From NCBI GenBank assembly GCA_907163375.1, contig CAJQUW010005759.1:1-64000 (forward strand): 64,000 bases of DNA. The letters run 5' to 3'. A program made the translations under genes and the position numbers. The stretch comes from Prostheceraeus crozeri (lineage: Eukaryota > Platyhelminthes > Polycladida > Euryleptidae). The notes below the pieces were generated by a model. That model made no database searches. It had not been told where the DNA came from and saw nothing but the letters and a program-made list of their open reading frames with translations. Positions 44,641 to 54,728 of the stretch are shown one piece after another; position 1 is the first letter of the stretch, and each line of letters starts with the position of its first letter.

Positions 44641-46946
44641 TGCGGTGATGTGAATTTATCATAATAACATAATTCATGTAAAAACTGAGAGCTTGAAAAC
44701 TTCCAATGATGCTTAATTTCATTTGTTGCTAAAGAAGCGGAATTTTTCCAAAAATACACAAAATACAGTTAAAATGACTTTTGTTTCATGAAGATGCATG
44801 ATGGTGAAGAATTATTGTCCACGCTGGCTTTGTATTTTCTTTTGGCTTGCATGCAATAAAAGTATTGCATACTTATGTGAACTTGTTTAATACATACATT
44901 ATGAGTGTCTAATAATAAAATATAATATAATAATATAATTATGAGTGGCTGACACTCAGCCCTATATCACTTTGACATTTTTCTGCATCAACTTGCTTTA
45001 GTTTCATCAATCATTTTAGTACAGTTCATCGGAACCTTTTGATAATGACCTTTTTCTCGGTACTGGAGGTTCAAATACGCGGTGGAAGTCACGTACATGT
45101 ACATCTTAAAAATGCAGCTTCGTATGAAGTTTCATCAAATTCCAAACTTCAAGTGTCATATCCAACAGCATAGTAATACAACATGCATTTATGCAGCAAT
45201 ACAGTGCAGCATTATTTGTACAAGTGTTTTAAAGAAAATGGCAACACGTAAGGAAAATAAATTCCTGCTTCCCGACAATTGAGGTAATTAGAATTAATCT
45301 TGTCAGAGCACAAATCAATTCGAACGGCTACAATAAAATCGAAATCTATTAAGGGGTCAATCTATAGGTCTACTGGTTTAATAAAAAGCTTGTGGATTGA
45401 CATGCATTATCATGAAACGCAGATTTCAGTTTGCAGAGTGAGGCCCCTATTTGCAATTCAATTTATGACAACTATGAAGCAAGCTCAAGATTGCGGGAAG
45501 CCATAATGATAACAAATTATACCCAAACCGATAGTAACAAGATTCAGCTTGAATGTAAAAAATATTAAAGGAAGGATCAGAGTTTCACTCAAGACGAAGA
45601 AGTTTCCGCCAGAGTGAGTAGTACCATAGTATGCCCTCGTTAACCGCCTAAAAATTCGTTTTACCACACCTAAAATTTTAGCCCCAACCTACCGAAATAT
45701 CGGTCCCGCGCGCCTGCATACATAAGCGCGAGTAATGAAAGGCTGTTCTCCGCCCACTCAGCAAGTTCTCCGCAGCCCAAGTGAAAAATTACTTTTCATC
45801 GCGAGTCCAGCAGATCGAGAAGGTTGAGCTATCTAACTCTGTGGGGTTCTGCATGAACTCGCTGTACTCAGCACTGCTTCATACACATGCAGTGTACAAT
45901 CAAGAGTCAAGTCAATAGACATAATTATGTATACGTGGATGGTAGTAATTGAAAAGAAATTATTCAGAAATGTGTAGGAAAGATTTGTTTTGTACTTGCC
46001 TGATATAATCTACGATGAATTATATTCCATGACCGATGCATGTCTGGCTGAAGGTTTCAGAGTTGTTACAAGCAAGGGGTCAGCCCTTCCTAGCGTGCCT
46101 GATTTCGATATAATGCTTTGGATATTATTCAAAATGTTTGTCAAGTTAATCGCAGGTGCAAGTGCAAATGCTAGAGCAAATTTGTCATTTTTGAAAAGAA
46201 TTTTAAGGTGAGAGAGATGGTAGATTTTTTCATTTAGCATTTCGTGTCTACATCTAGTAAGCTTAGTCATTAATTAGCATCATCCAATTTTTGCTGACAA
46301 GGTGACAAAATATTAATTCTCAGAGTCATGATTAAAAATTGGGAAGCGTATATTAGCTGTGAGAATATTCAGATAAATAAATTAGCTTCAAAAATAGAAA
46401 ATCCAAACAGAAAACAGGTTATTTGTTTCTTTACCCAAGTGAACTTCCCCCTCGACGTGTGACATCATTTTCATGCAATCTCCATTTCACGAGTTTCTAT
46501 GCCATTGTTAACTTTTATGATTAGACTGTTACCCATGCATATATAGAGATTATTCAATTTCGCACACAGATGTGAATATGTTGCTAATTCATGCCTACAT
46601 TCGATTGCGTTTGTTGCTACTTCTCGAAACGATGTCATTGCCTAGATCGCTGCGGTCTCTCGTCGGAAATGATACCGCACTCCTCACTTAACAAACGGTT
46701 AACTTTTTAAACCGTGAAAATGATGAGAAATATTCAAAACAAAACGTTGGATGTCGGCATTCATAATGTAGTGTTATCACAACAACGTGTTACAACATCG
46801 ACGTGCTGCTTTCAATGCACATGTCCACTACTGTTTATAGTCATTTGATACTATTCAGCGTCGTGTTTCTATTGGTGCTTCAGTACAATTAATGTTGAGT
46901 GCATGTTGCCTTGTTTGTTCACTGTTGCGCCAGTTTGTAACTTAGT
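44641..46946. other. No gene recognised
   Basis: AT-rich for the first kilobase. Near 45700 a GC-richer patch (TCCCGCGCGCCTGCATACAT) has no ORF. Short overlapping frames on both strands at 45990-46270 are not convincing. Part of 46.2-46.9 kb may be 3'-UTR of the GPCR-like exon. Confidence 0.45.
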
Positions 46947-47518
46947 TCATGAGTTTTCAACTTTTTCACAAGAATTTGAGTCATCCGAATGAACTCTTTT
47001 AGGAATACAGCGGAATGTTGCTCGGCATTGATCAACAAATTCCTGTCGAAACCATCGAGAACACATGATGAAGACGATGAAATTTGAGCATTGCTTGAGG
47101 TCAACAATTATGGAATCTGCAATCTGATACCAGAATGTAAGTCTGCAAATCATGAGAGACGAAAGGATGAATTCCATCAATACTGATATGATTTGTGTTG
47201 CCAAATAGATTGACGATTGTCCCAAAATCAATGAGAGCTGATCCTCCTCTTTTTTGGCCTCCTCGTCCACGATATTGCTGCCATCGATTGGCGCAAGTTT
47301 CCGGAAGTTGGAGTGCCATTTTCTGATGATCAGAATGAAAGGGAACGTTATCAATGCTGTTGGGATATATGAAATCATGACACTGTCTGAAAAGTCAATT
47401 ATCATCATAAAGTCCACGGTATTCCTTGACTCATTCCTGCTGCCGAAACATCCAAAGGTTCCATTAACCTGACTCCAACCGTCCATCAAGATTGGCAGCT
47501 TAATCAAATGTGCACTCT
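46947..47518 (-). CDS. Terminal exon of a class-A GPCR-like receptor
   Basis: About 190 residues on the minus strand show three hydrophobic segments. The first looks like TM5 (SYIPTALITFPFILIIRKW), followed by an acidic intracellular loop (VDEEAKKEEDQL). The second looks like TM6 (SSIYLATQIISVLMEFILSS). The third plus tail (SNFIVFIMCSRWFRQEF) looks like TM7 and helix 8. The NPxxY and CWxP motifs are not present in standard form. Codons are open back to TTCTGCTTTTAG, a good splice acceptor ending at about 47519, so the exon would begin AGTGCACAT. No upstream exon with TM1-4 is recognisable, and the acceptor lies at the very edge of an inverted repeat. Peptide-receptor-like identity is inference. 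Confidence 0.45.
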
Positions 47519-47935
47519 AAAAGCAGAACAATGCGGAAACATTATGAAAATCACTGCAGTCAAATTGCAAAGGAGTGCGTCTAATTACTATGCGTACCAT
47601 GCAGTTGCAACGAAATTACCATGATCCCAAACTGTAGATCTTTTCTAGAATGCTCCAGACTTGATCGTAAGCTCCAAACTGTCACTTATTTCTGATTTCG
47701 GCATTTCACCAACGGAGCTGGGTTGCATCCACAGTTTTATGAAATTGTAAGTATGGTTGACAACATGATGATCGAATCCGATATTAAGTTCATGATGCAT
47801 CTGCCAGCACATCAGTTACAGCGTGTCCCGAATACAATGGATCCCGCGTTTAGTTGGTGGGCAGATTCTTCATGAGCCCGCAGATTGAACGTCACTGGTA
47901 GGCGGATTCTAAAAAATGATCGTGGACTGGCTTTT
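47510..47935 (+). repeat. Inverted repeat, left arm (partner 53443-53850)
   Basis: The segment from GCACTCTAAAAGCAGAACAA to GATCGTGGACTGGCTT is repeated in reverse complement at 53443-53850 with roughly 95% identity by eye and one indel of about 7 bases. The outer edge coincides with the acceptor of the GPCR-like exon; the inner edge lies 40 bp from MITE copy 3. Confidence 0.9.
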
Positions 47936-47967
47936 GCTGATTTGTCGCAACCATTGCTTTCATGCAT

Positions 47968-48240
47968 GATAAATCCATATAGTAAGTATGTATATATTCG
48001 GTGAAATGTCGACTCAAAAAAGTATCTGCATACAGTGAAAAATTTTATATGAAAAGATTCAATTAATTGCGGAGATTACGTTCTTGCGGTTCAAAAAGTT
48101 ATTTGAGTAGTCTTTAAAAAGCTAGATTTTTGCAAATGCACCTCGAGTTCATTAAATAAAATCAACACTGTATACTCATTGGGGATTTAGAAAAAGCTGA
48201 GTTGCTGCTCTACCTAATATACTTACTCTATGGATAAAGC
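47968..48240. mobile_element. 8-bp-TSD MITE, copy 3 (47976-48232)
   Basis: Left end CATATAGTAAGTATGTATAT and right end ATACTTACTCTATG are flanked by GATAAATC (47968-47975) and GATAAAGC (48233-48240), a 7/8 match. At 257 bp it is an internally deleted relative of copies 1 and 2. Confidence 0.85.
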
Positions 48241-49087
48241 TTTTAGATCGTGGAATCAATAAATCATTGAATCATAGCCGAAGTGTAGATTCAATCCACT
48301 TGAACAGCTTAAATTTGATCATTGGAATTTAATTAATTCGTTCATTTATGCAGTTGATTTGGGTTGGAAATGATTTTAGTCTTTTTGGAGACTGGAGTTG
48401 AGAAGGAATTGTGTTGCCTCCTAGCTAGCATTAATATTGGTGTGAAGATTTCTATTTTTTTCACTGAGAAGTATTTAGCCTCGACTTCATTTGCTCGACT
48501 TATTTCTGCTCATGTAAGTTGACAGGTTTGAGTCTCGTGGCTATAGTGGTATGTGTGAGTTGTTTGAGCTTGCATGATTAAGCATGTTGCTTTGAAACTG
48601 TAATATGTTACTGAGTTTCTATAAGTTATAAAATTAAGAGCAGAGCATTTTTTGTGTTTCATTTGAATCACTGTTTTTCGAGTAGACACATTTTCCTGAT
48701 GGAAGTTGACCTGCTAAATTGAGAGCTTTTCATGCATTGAGATGAAAATGATGGTTCCATGATAAATCAGCGAAAAACAGTCCATTTTTGGCATCATGGT
48801 AACTGCATGGTATACTGTACATATTAATTAGACACATCAATTGCAATGGCCATTCACACAGAATTACATGTACATGTAGATTGTAGATATTTAGTCAGTT
48901 AAGTCACTAATTACTAAGTAATTAGATATTGGTTAATCAAATTATTTGATTTAGTAGATTGACTTATTAGTCGACGGGGAAAAAGCACTCATGACAAGCG
49001 ACAACCACAGGGACGCAAAGCTAGTGATCCTACGTTTCTTCAACATTCAGAAGAGAGCATAAAATAAAGCAAATGATTACTGAAATT
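48241..49087. other. No gene recognised
   Basis: AT-rich sequence without supportable features. Confidence 0.45.
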
Positions 49088-49265
49088 ATAACTGAAAAAA
49101 GTTAAATGACAGTAGTATGTAACAAATTTATATTTTTTGCTATGTGACTAAAAGCTCTACATACCAGAGGCATATCAGAGGCATACCAGAGGCATACGAA
49201 TGAGGGTGAATTCGTACCAATATACCAACAACTCGTATTTCAGTGTAAAACAGTCTATCAAAGAT
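49088..49265. repeat. Dispersed repeat (copy c) with CATACCAGAGG minisatellite
   Basis: Aligns with 39849-40030 (ACTGAAAAAAGTTAAATGAC to TATTTCAGTGTAAAACAG). At about 49166-49200 the 12-base unit CATACCAGAGGC occurs three times in tandem, once with a T, whereas the 39.9-kb copy has a single unit. Confidence 0.7.
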
Positions 49266-50145
49266 CTTTTGGGTGAAGCACGATCTACAATTACATATTA
49301 TCAGTTGCTCTGTATCCAATTTCTGATATTTTGTTGTTTACTATGATGAATATAGGCTTAAGTTAAGTGACCTTCGTACAATCAATCACTCGTTTTATCA
49401 AGGCATGAAAGTTTCACGGCATATAATTCTACGTCATCGCTTGAAGGAAAGTGCGCACTCAGCAGCTGCTTTATGATATCTGAAGACAATGAGCTGCTCC
49501 TTCACTGTTGCTAAATATACAGCTTGCTTAATGAACCGGTGATAACTGTGAACAATGAATAAAATGGGAATGAATAAATTTGCTGAGATGTTGTTCCACT
49601 CATGTTTCTGCCTATTCCTACATCTTTCTTGAATTTCAAAAACTCGGCACATGCGAGTTAATTATAAGCGATGCTGCGTATATAGATAAGCGAGCGCACA
49701 CACACATTCAAAAGCAACTGAAGAACTGCTACATAATTAGCATGCCTACATGAAGTGAAAAATGCAAATGAAAAACAGTCCACATTTAGCCTTTATTTGA
49801 TTAATAATAATTTGACCGCAAAAATGCCTACATGTGGGCACTATTCTATTGGATCCTTAAATAAATGTCACTCTTCAACATGATATTTTCAAAACACACG
49901 AAGGCGAGTGTATAATTAAAATTTGCTGAATTTTGTGTGATACAAGACTGCCGGGAGATTGAACATGCTTCAGAAGCTGTGCCTTTTCAAAATCACACTT
50001 TTTAATATGTATTACGAAAAAAGTATAAGAGACCATCAGGGATCGAATTGACCGCCAACCACAAGAGCTTGAAGCTGAAGTGGGCAATGCAACATTGTCA
50101 CAGGTATTTGATATCAATTTCTCTAATCTGACTGGACACAGAACA
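49266..50145. other. No gene recognised
   Basis: AT-rich DNA with short frames only. The last part (50020-50145) may be upstream sequence of the Gag fragment. Confidence 0.4.
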
Positions 50146-50521
50146 ATGGAACGTCTGCTTCGTCCAGATAAACTGGAGACGGATCGAGCTGTCAAGTGCA
50201 GCGAAAGTGTGGAATCATTGGTATAATACTTTCAAAAACTTCCTTTCGATCTTGAAATTGTCAGATGATTCGGAGAAGTTGAATGTCTTGGTCAATTTCG
50301 TATCTCCTCGGATTTTTGAGAACATTTCGGAATGTAATAATTATGCAGATGCGATCAAAGCATTAGAAGACTTTTACGTGAAGCGTACCAATGATGTTCT
50401 TGTCAAATATCTATTGTCCACGCGAAAGCACCGAAATAATGAATCACTTGATGATTATCAGAATATCAGAACGTTCATTTTTTCAATTGAAAAACACGTA
50501 CATGTATACGAAAGAGAATGA
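50146..50521 (+). pseudogene. Ty3/Gypsy-type Gag fragment
   Basis: The first piece from ATG 50146 reads MERLLRPDKLE. After a frame change near 50190 it continues AAKVWNHWYNTFKNFLSILK, then DSEKLNVLVNFVSPRIFENI, and YADAIKALEDFYVKRTNDVL. The W-x2-WYxTF start, LVNFVSPxIFxxI and YVKxTNDVL boxes are typical of Gypsy Gag capsid-like proteins of invertebrates. It ends in stops after 50521; no protease, reverse transcriptase or LTR was found. Confidence 0.7.
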
Positions 50522-51027
50522 ATGAATGAGATGACTGATGACAAGGCGGTTGAGAAATTTAGAGAATGACAATAAAGTGGAGGTGAGATTAAGTAATGAC
50601 ACTGAAATACGAGATGACACTGTCTGGAAGGAGAGGACATTTTCATTCATATTTAATATGTTTAAGCAAGTCATGATTTCATCTGTAAAAGTTATGAACC
50701 ATCATACTTTAGCAATGAAAAATGTTAAGGTTTGATAAAAACGACACATCAAAGCAGATCTGAATATGTATTCCAAATTAACAACGCATGCCGGTATATG
50801 TCAATATCAATGAGTGAGAGACTTCTTTAGACGTGTACATTGAACCTTTCTACATTGGCAACTCAAGCCAGGGCTTTGCAAATTTGCTCAACGAAATTCG
50901 GAAGTTTTTGTACATTCAGTCAACTCAGATGTGACAGAATCCATCAAATCCACGCAAAGTACATGTGCATACTGAGTTAGTGTCCGAACTGATCATTTGT
51001 CAAATTGTTTCTTTTATGGCTATTCCA

Positions 51028-51246
51028 AACACTCAATGGAATCGAGTTGCTTGGAGTGAAGAAGCTTCTGTCTGTCTCTGAGGTCGCAATGGCCGTTTGA
51101 GAGTTTGGATGAAGTCCGATGACGCAATTCCTGATCATTTGACATTGCCTGTGAATCAAGGAGGGGGAAGATTGTTGATTTGGGCTGCGGTGTGGATGAA
51201 TGGCCGAACTGAACTCCATATCCAAATGTATAGCATGAATTCATTA
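51028..51246 (+). pseudogene. Tc1/mariner transposase catalytic fragment
   Basis: One frame reads NTQWNRVAWSEEASVCL, a stop at 51076, GRNGRLRVW, then NQGGGRLLIWAAVWMNGRTE. The WxRVxWSDE, GGGxVxxWG and GxxEL spacing is that of the first catalytic half of Tc1/mariner transposases, with the usual catalytic Asp as Glu here (SEE). Neither the DNA-binding part nor the remaining catalytic boxes are present nearby. Confidence 0.6.
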
Positions 51247-51561
51247 AAACAAAAAATATTAATCCACAGGTGAACAGTAAAACAGCATGGATTGCAACAT
51301 TATTTGCAATTTAAAAGCATTTTTCCTCCAATTGCAACCGTTGATGATCTGCTCATGGGGAATAAGACAAATGTAATCAGCTTTTAAAATCAATCTTTTA
51401 TCATAAGAAGTTGAGCACCTGAGTGCATCAAAGTCCAAGAAAAAGAAGTGTCACAGGTTGGATGTTCTAAAATAAAGTGCTGAAAAACGGCAATGGTTTG
51501 TACATCACTCTCATTTAGGCCTATCGGAGTGACATACTGATCTACTAACATACTGATCTGT
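51247..51561. other. No gene recognised
   Basis: Spacer between the Tc1/mariner fragment and the PLE. It contains one TAGGCCTA octamer near 51518. Confidence 0.4.
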
Positions 51562-53440
51562 ATGCTACTATGGCTATATAAGAGTGTAAAAACAGCCATG
51601 TACTTTCATTGTTTGGAGAGCTTGTATGGTATTCCTGTGAGTTATTTTCGAAAATTTGGAAAGTTGACTGAGAAAAAGCTAAAACTGAAACTTGACCTTG
51701 CGTACTTTGAGAAATGTATTTTCCTAAAAGTTGTACCAAAGTTCTTAACGATCAAAGTTCCGAAGCTTAAATCGCTGTCGCAGATTGCTGATAATTGTGA
51801 TAGACTAGTGTTTGAAGCTCAGATTAAATATGTACAAAAAATGATTAAACATAACACCAAACAAATTGATGACATTACTTGCAAAATTAAGGATCAATTG
51901 TCCTGGTTTAGACTTGTGGTCTTGAAACTTATAGTGATACGTTGTATTCAACCTAAGTTGAAGGAGGTTGAAAATAAACATAATGATAAACTAAAACGGT
52001 TATGGTTAAATAATCGGATCAAATCTCCGGATTGCCTTGTTAATCTAAGTAACTATGAATTAACCCTAAAAGAGCGTGAAGTACTAAGGTTTGGCCTTAA
52101 ACATAGTGTGATTCCTAAAAATATTTGTAATGATAGGATTAAATACCAATTAGAAAAACCTATTGCTGTTAACATTAAAGATGAAAATGAATTTAATTTA
52201 ACACCAGTGGTAAAACGTGAAATTCAGGAAGCTGCAACTCACTTCTTTAAAGCTGGGAAGAAGATATGTAATGATAAATACAATCGTGAAACCCACAAAG
52301 TACTGGAAAAGTTGGCAAAACGCAAGGATATAAAAGTGTGTTCCTTTGATAAGGGGAATGGAATGGTGATAGTCAACTCATTTGAGTACAACAAAAAAAT
52401 GAGTGATATTTTAAAAGACGTAACTAAATTCCAAAAATTGAATGTGATGAGGATGACATTCGCAAACATCCGACAGTAACCGAGGAAGGCAGATTGTATC
52501 GTTACATTTATAAGTATTTGCGTAGATATATTGATGAGAAAACGTACAAGTTTATTAGTCCTTCCGGCAGTGAGCCCGGTAGGCTCTATGGTACTGTGAA
52601 ACTGCACAAAGATAACAAACCTACATTATGAGACCAATAATAAGTACTATTGGCTCTGCAAGTTACAATTTGGCAAATTTTTAGATAATCTAATAAAACC
52701 ACATATAAATTCGAGACATATGTTGAATTCTACCTCCCACTTGATAGAAGAAATTTTATAAAAATCAAGAACTTTTTCATGACAAACATATTTTAATTAG
52801 TTATGATGTTGAATCACTGTTCACGAACATACCTATAAATGAAACAATTGAGCTGGAGGCTAATTTAGTCTATGATAAGAATTCAACTAATAAGCCTTTG
52901 TTTGGCGGGGATGTATTTAAAAAAGTGTGCCTGTTTGCCACGAGTGGTCAATTTTTATTTAATGACCAAATGTTTAAGCAGATAGATGGTGTAAGTATGG
53001 GTTCTCCCCTTGCTCCTACACTCGCAAATCTAGTTTTGTCACATCTGGAACAAAATTGGATGAATGAAGAATTCAGTCCACTTCATTACGCAAGATATGT
53101 AGATGATTGCATTTGCGTTTTTGATGATATAAAGGAAGTAGAACGGTTTCACCAATTTTTAAATAGACAACACAAAAATTTAAAATTTACTGTAGATATT
53201 GGAGGCAATAGCATAGCATTCTTGGATGTTAAAATAAATATGACGAATAATTTCGAAACTAGCATATTTATAAAAGAAACGTTCACAAATGTGCTATTAA
53301 ATTTTGAAGCAAACTGTCCAAGAGCGTGGCACCGGGGTCTGGTTATTGGAATGCTGAGTAGAGCATATACGGTAGCCAGCAATTGGAATGTATTTCATTA
53401 TGAAATTGAGAAAATTCTGAAAATTTTTGAATGCAAAGAC
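51562..53440 (+). pseudogene. Penelope-like element: N-terminal domain and reverse transcriptase, no endonuclease
   Basis: The first frame (51562 to about 52445, about 300 residues) holds the PLE N-terminal part: NLSNYELTLKEREVLRFGLK near 52033 and DIKVCSFDKGNGMVIVNS near 52330 (DKG box). After several frame changes (about 52445, 52625, 52680, 52760, 52790) the reverse transcriptase continues: RLYGTVKLHK, RPIISTIGSASYNLA, ISYDVESLFTNIPINETIE. From 52898 an intact run gives DGVSMGSPLAPTLANLVL, the catalytic ARYVDDCICVF (near 53091) and NSIAFLDVKI. Homology ends abruptly at about 53440, where the right arm of the inverted repeat starts, so the GIY-YIG domain is missing. Confidence 0.8.
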
Positions 53441-53442
53441 AA

Positions 53443-53850
53443 GTCCACGATCCTTTTTTAGAATCCGCCTACCAGTGACGTTCAATCTGCGGGCTCATGA
53501 AGAATCTGCCCACCAACTAAACGCGGGATCTATTGTATTCGGCACACGCTGTAACTGATGTGCTGGCAGATGCATCATGAACTTAATATCGGATTCGATC
53601 ATCACGTTGTCAACCATTTTTCATAAAACTGTGGATGCAACCCAGCTCCGTTGGTGGAATGCCGAAATCAGAAATAAGTGACAGTTTGGAGCTTACGAGC
53701 AAGTCTGGAGCATTCTAGAAAAGATCTACAGTTTGGGATCATGGTAATTTCGTTGCAACTGCATGGTACGCATAGTAATTAGACGCACTCCTTTCAATTT
53801 GACTGCAGTGATTTTCATAATGTTTCCGCATTGTTCTGCTTTTAGAGTAC
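53443..53850 (-). repeat. Inverted repeat, right arm (partner 47510-47935)
   Basis: This arm begins CAAGTCCACGATCC, where PLE coding homology stops, and ends at TTCTGCTTTTAGAGTACACT. The last bases equal the splice acceptor of the GPCR-like exon, but the sequence beyond it is not that exon. The arms are about 5.5 kb apart. Confidence 0.9.
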
Positions 53851-54488
53851 ACTGCTTCAAAAGTTGATAGCAGTAGGACTGTAGCAACACATAGTATTCC
53901 ATTTTCATAAAAAATGCATACTTGGCTTCTGATATTGCGGAAAGAAGGGATAAAGCTTTCATAATTTGAAAATTATGCTACACGAATAGATCTCTGTCTA
54001 ATGATAAAACACAGAGTTATGTTTGCAATCCACTCACTAAATAACTGAGTGACGCGGTAGGGCATTCATCATAGAGTATATTTCAGTAAAGCTAATTTTA
54101 TTTCGGAGCCAGATGCACCAACAAGCACATACACATGTATTCCGATAGTCAAGCATGACAGACAATGATTTTAAATGGGCTGTCAATCTCGCAAATTGTT
54201 AATCTGGTGTCAAGCTCATTAATTTTATGACTCGATCCAAGTGTGGATGTCACAAATCCTTTGTAAGCTTATATCCTTTGTTATCAGTAATCGAGTTGGG
54301 AGTGAAGCAAGTAGTTTACTAGATCACGTTGAAAATATATTTCTAGTCTGTTGATAAGAAGACTATTAAACATGCTAAATCAAGAATCTCAAAATCTGAG
54401 CCAAGGAGATTAAATTTCCAATTTTTTGCATGAAGACTTCACTTATAATGCTGCATTGAAATTTCCTTGACAATTAACTTAATTTCTA
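53851..54488. other. No gene recognised
   Basis: AT-rich spacer between two inverted-repeat systems. Confidence 0.45.
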
Positions 54489-54724
54489 AATATATTGTTT
54501 TGGCTATTTTACACTATTTGGTTGTAGTTGGAAAGAGCCAATATAGAATGATGGTGGTTTTATTTTCTTTTTCTTATTTCTTACAATTAATTTCAGTTAA
54601 CATCCGTTAACTATCTTCAAATAAAAAGGAAGGAAATATGGTCTAGTATGAAATTTAAAATTCACACCGATGTCTATGTCATGAATAACAATATTGAATA
54701 CAAAAGGGGGAAGGGCTATGGAAC
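54489..54724 (-). repeat. Inverted repeat, left arm (partner 57996-58230)
   Basis: AATATATTGTTTTGGCTATT through GGGGGAAGGGCTATGGAAC is the reverse complement of 57996-58230, with about a dozen differences in 236 bases. The right copy follows a PLE endonuclease in the sense direction. This arm is therefore plausibly an inverted copy of a PLE terminal region. Confidence 0.9.
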
Positions 54725-54728
54725 GACG

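Noticed and set aside
45990-46270. Overlapping frames on both strands near 46.1 kb as further GPCR exons
   Set aside because: Neither strand shows membrane-helix motifs that join in order to the exon at 46947-47518, and they lie on its 3' side.
47510-53850. Long terminal repeats of an LTR retrotransposon
   Set aside because: The arms are inverted, not direct, and no primer-binding site, protease or integrase lies between them. A Gag fragment is present but belongs to no bounded element.
53846-53962. Second copy of the GPCR-like exon beyond the right inverted-repeat arm
   Set aside because: After the shared acceptor the translation stops within 13 codons and shares no convincing similarity with the exon.
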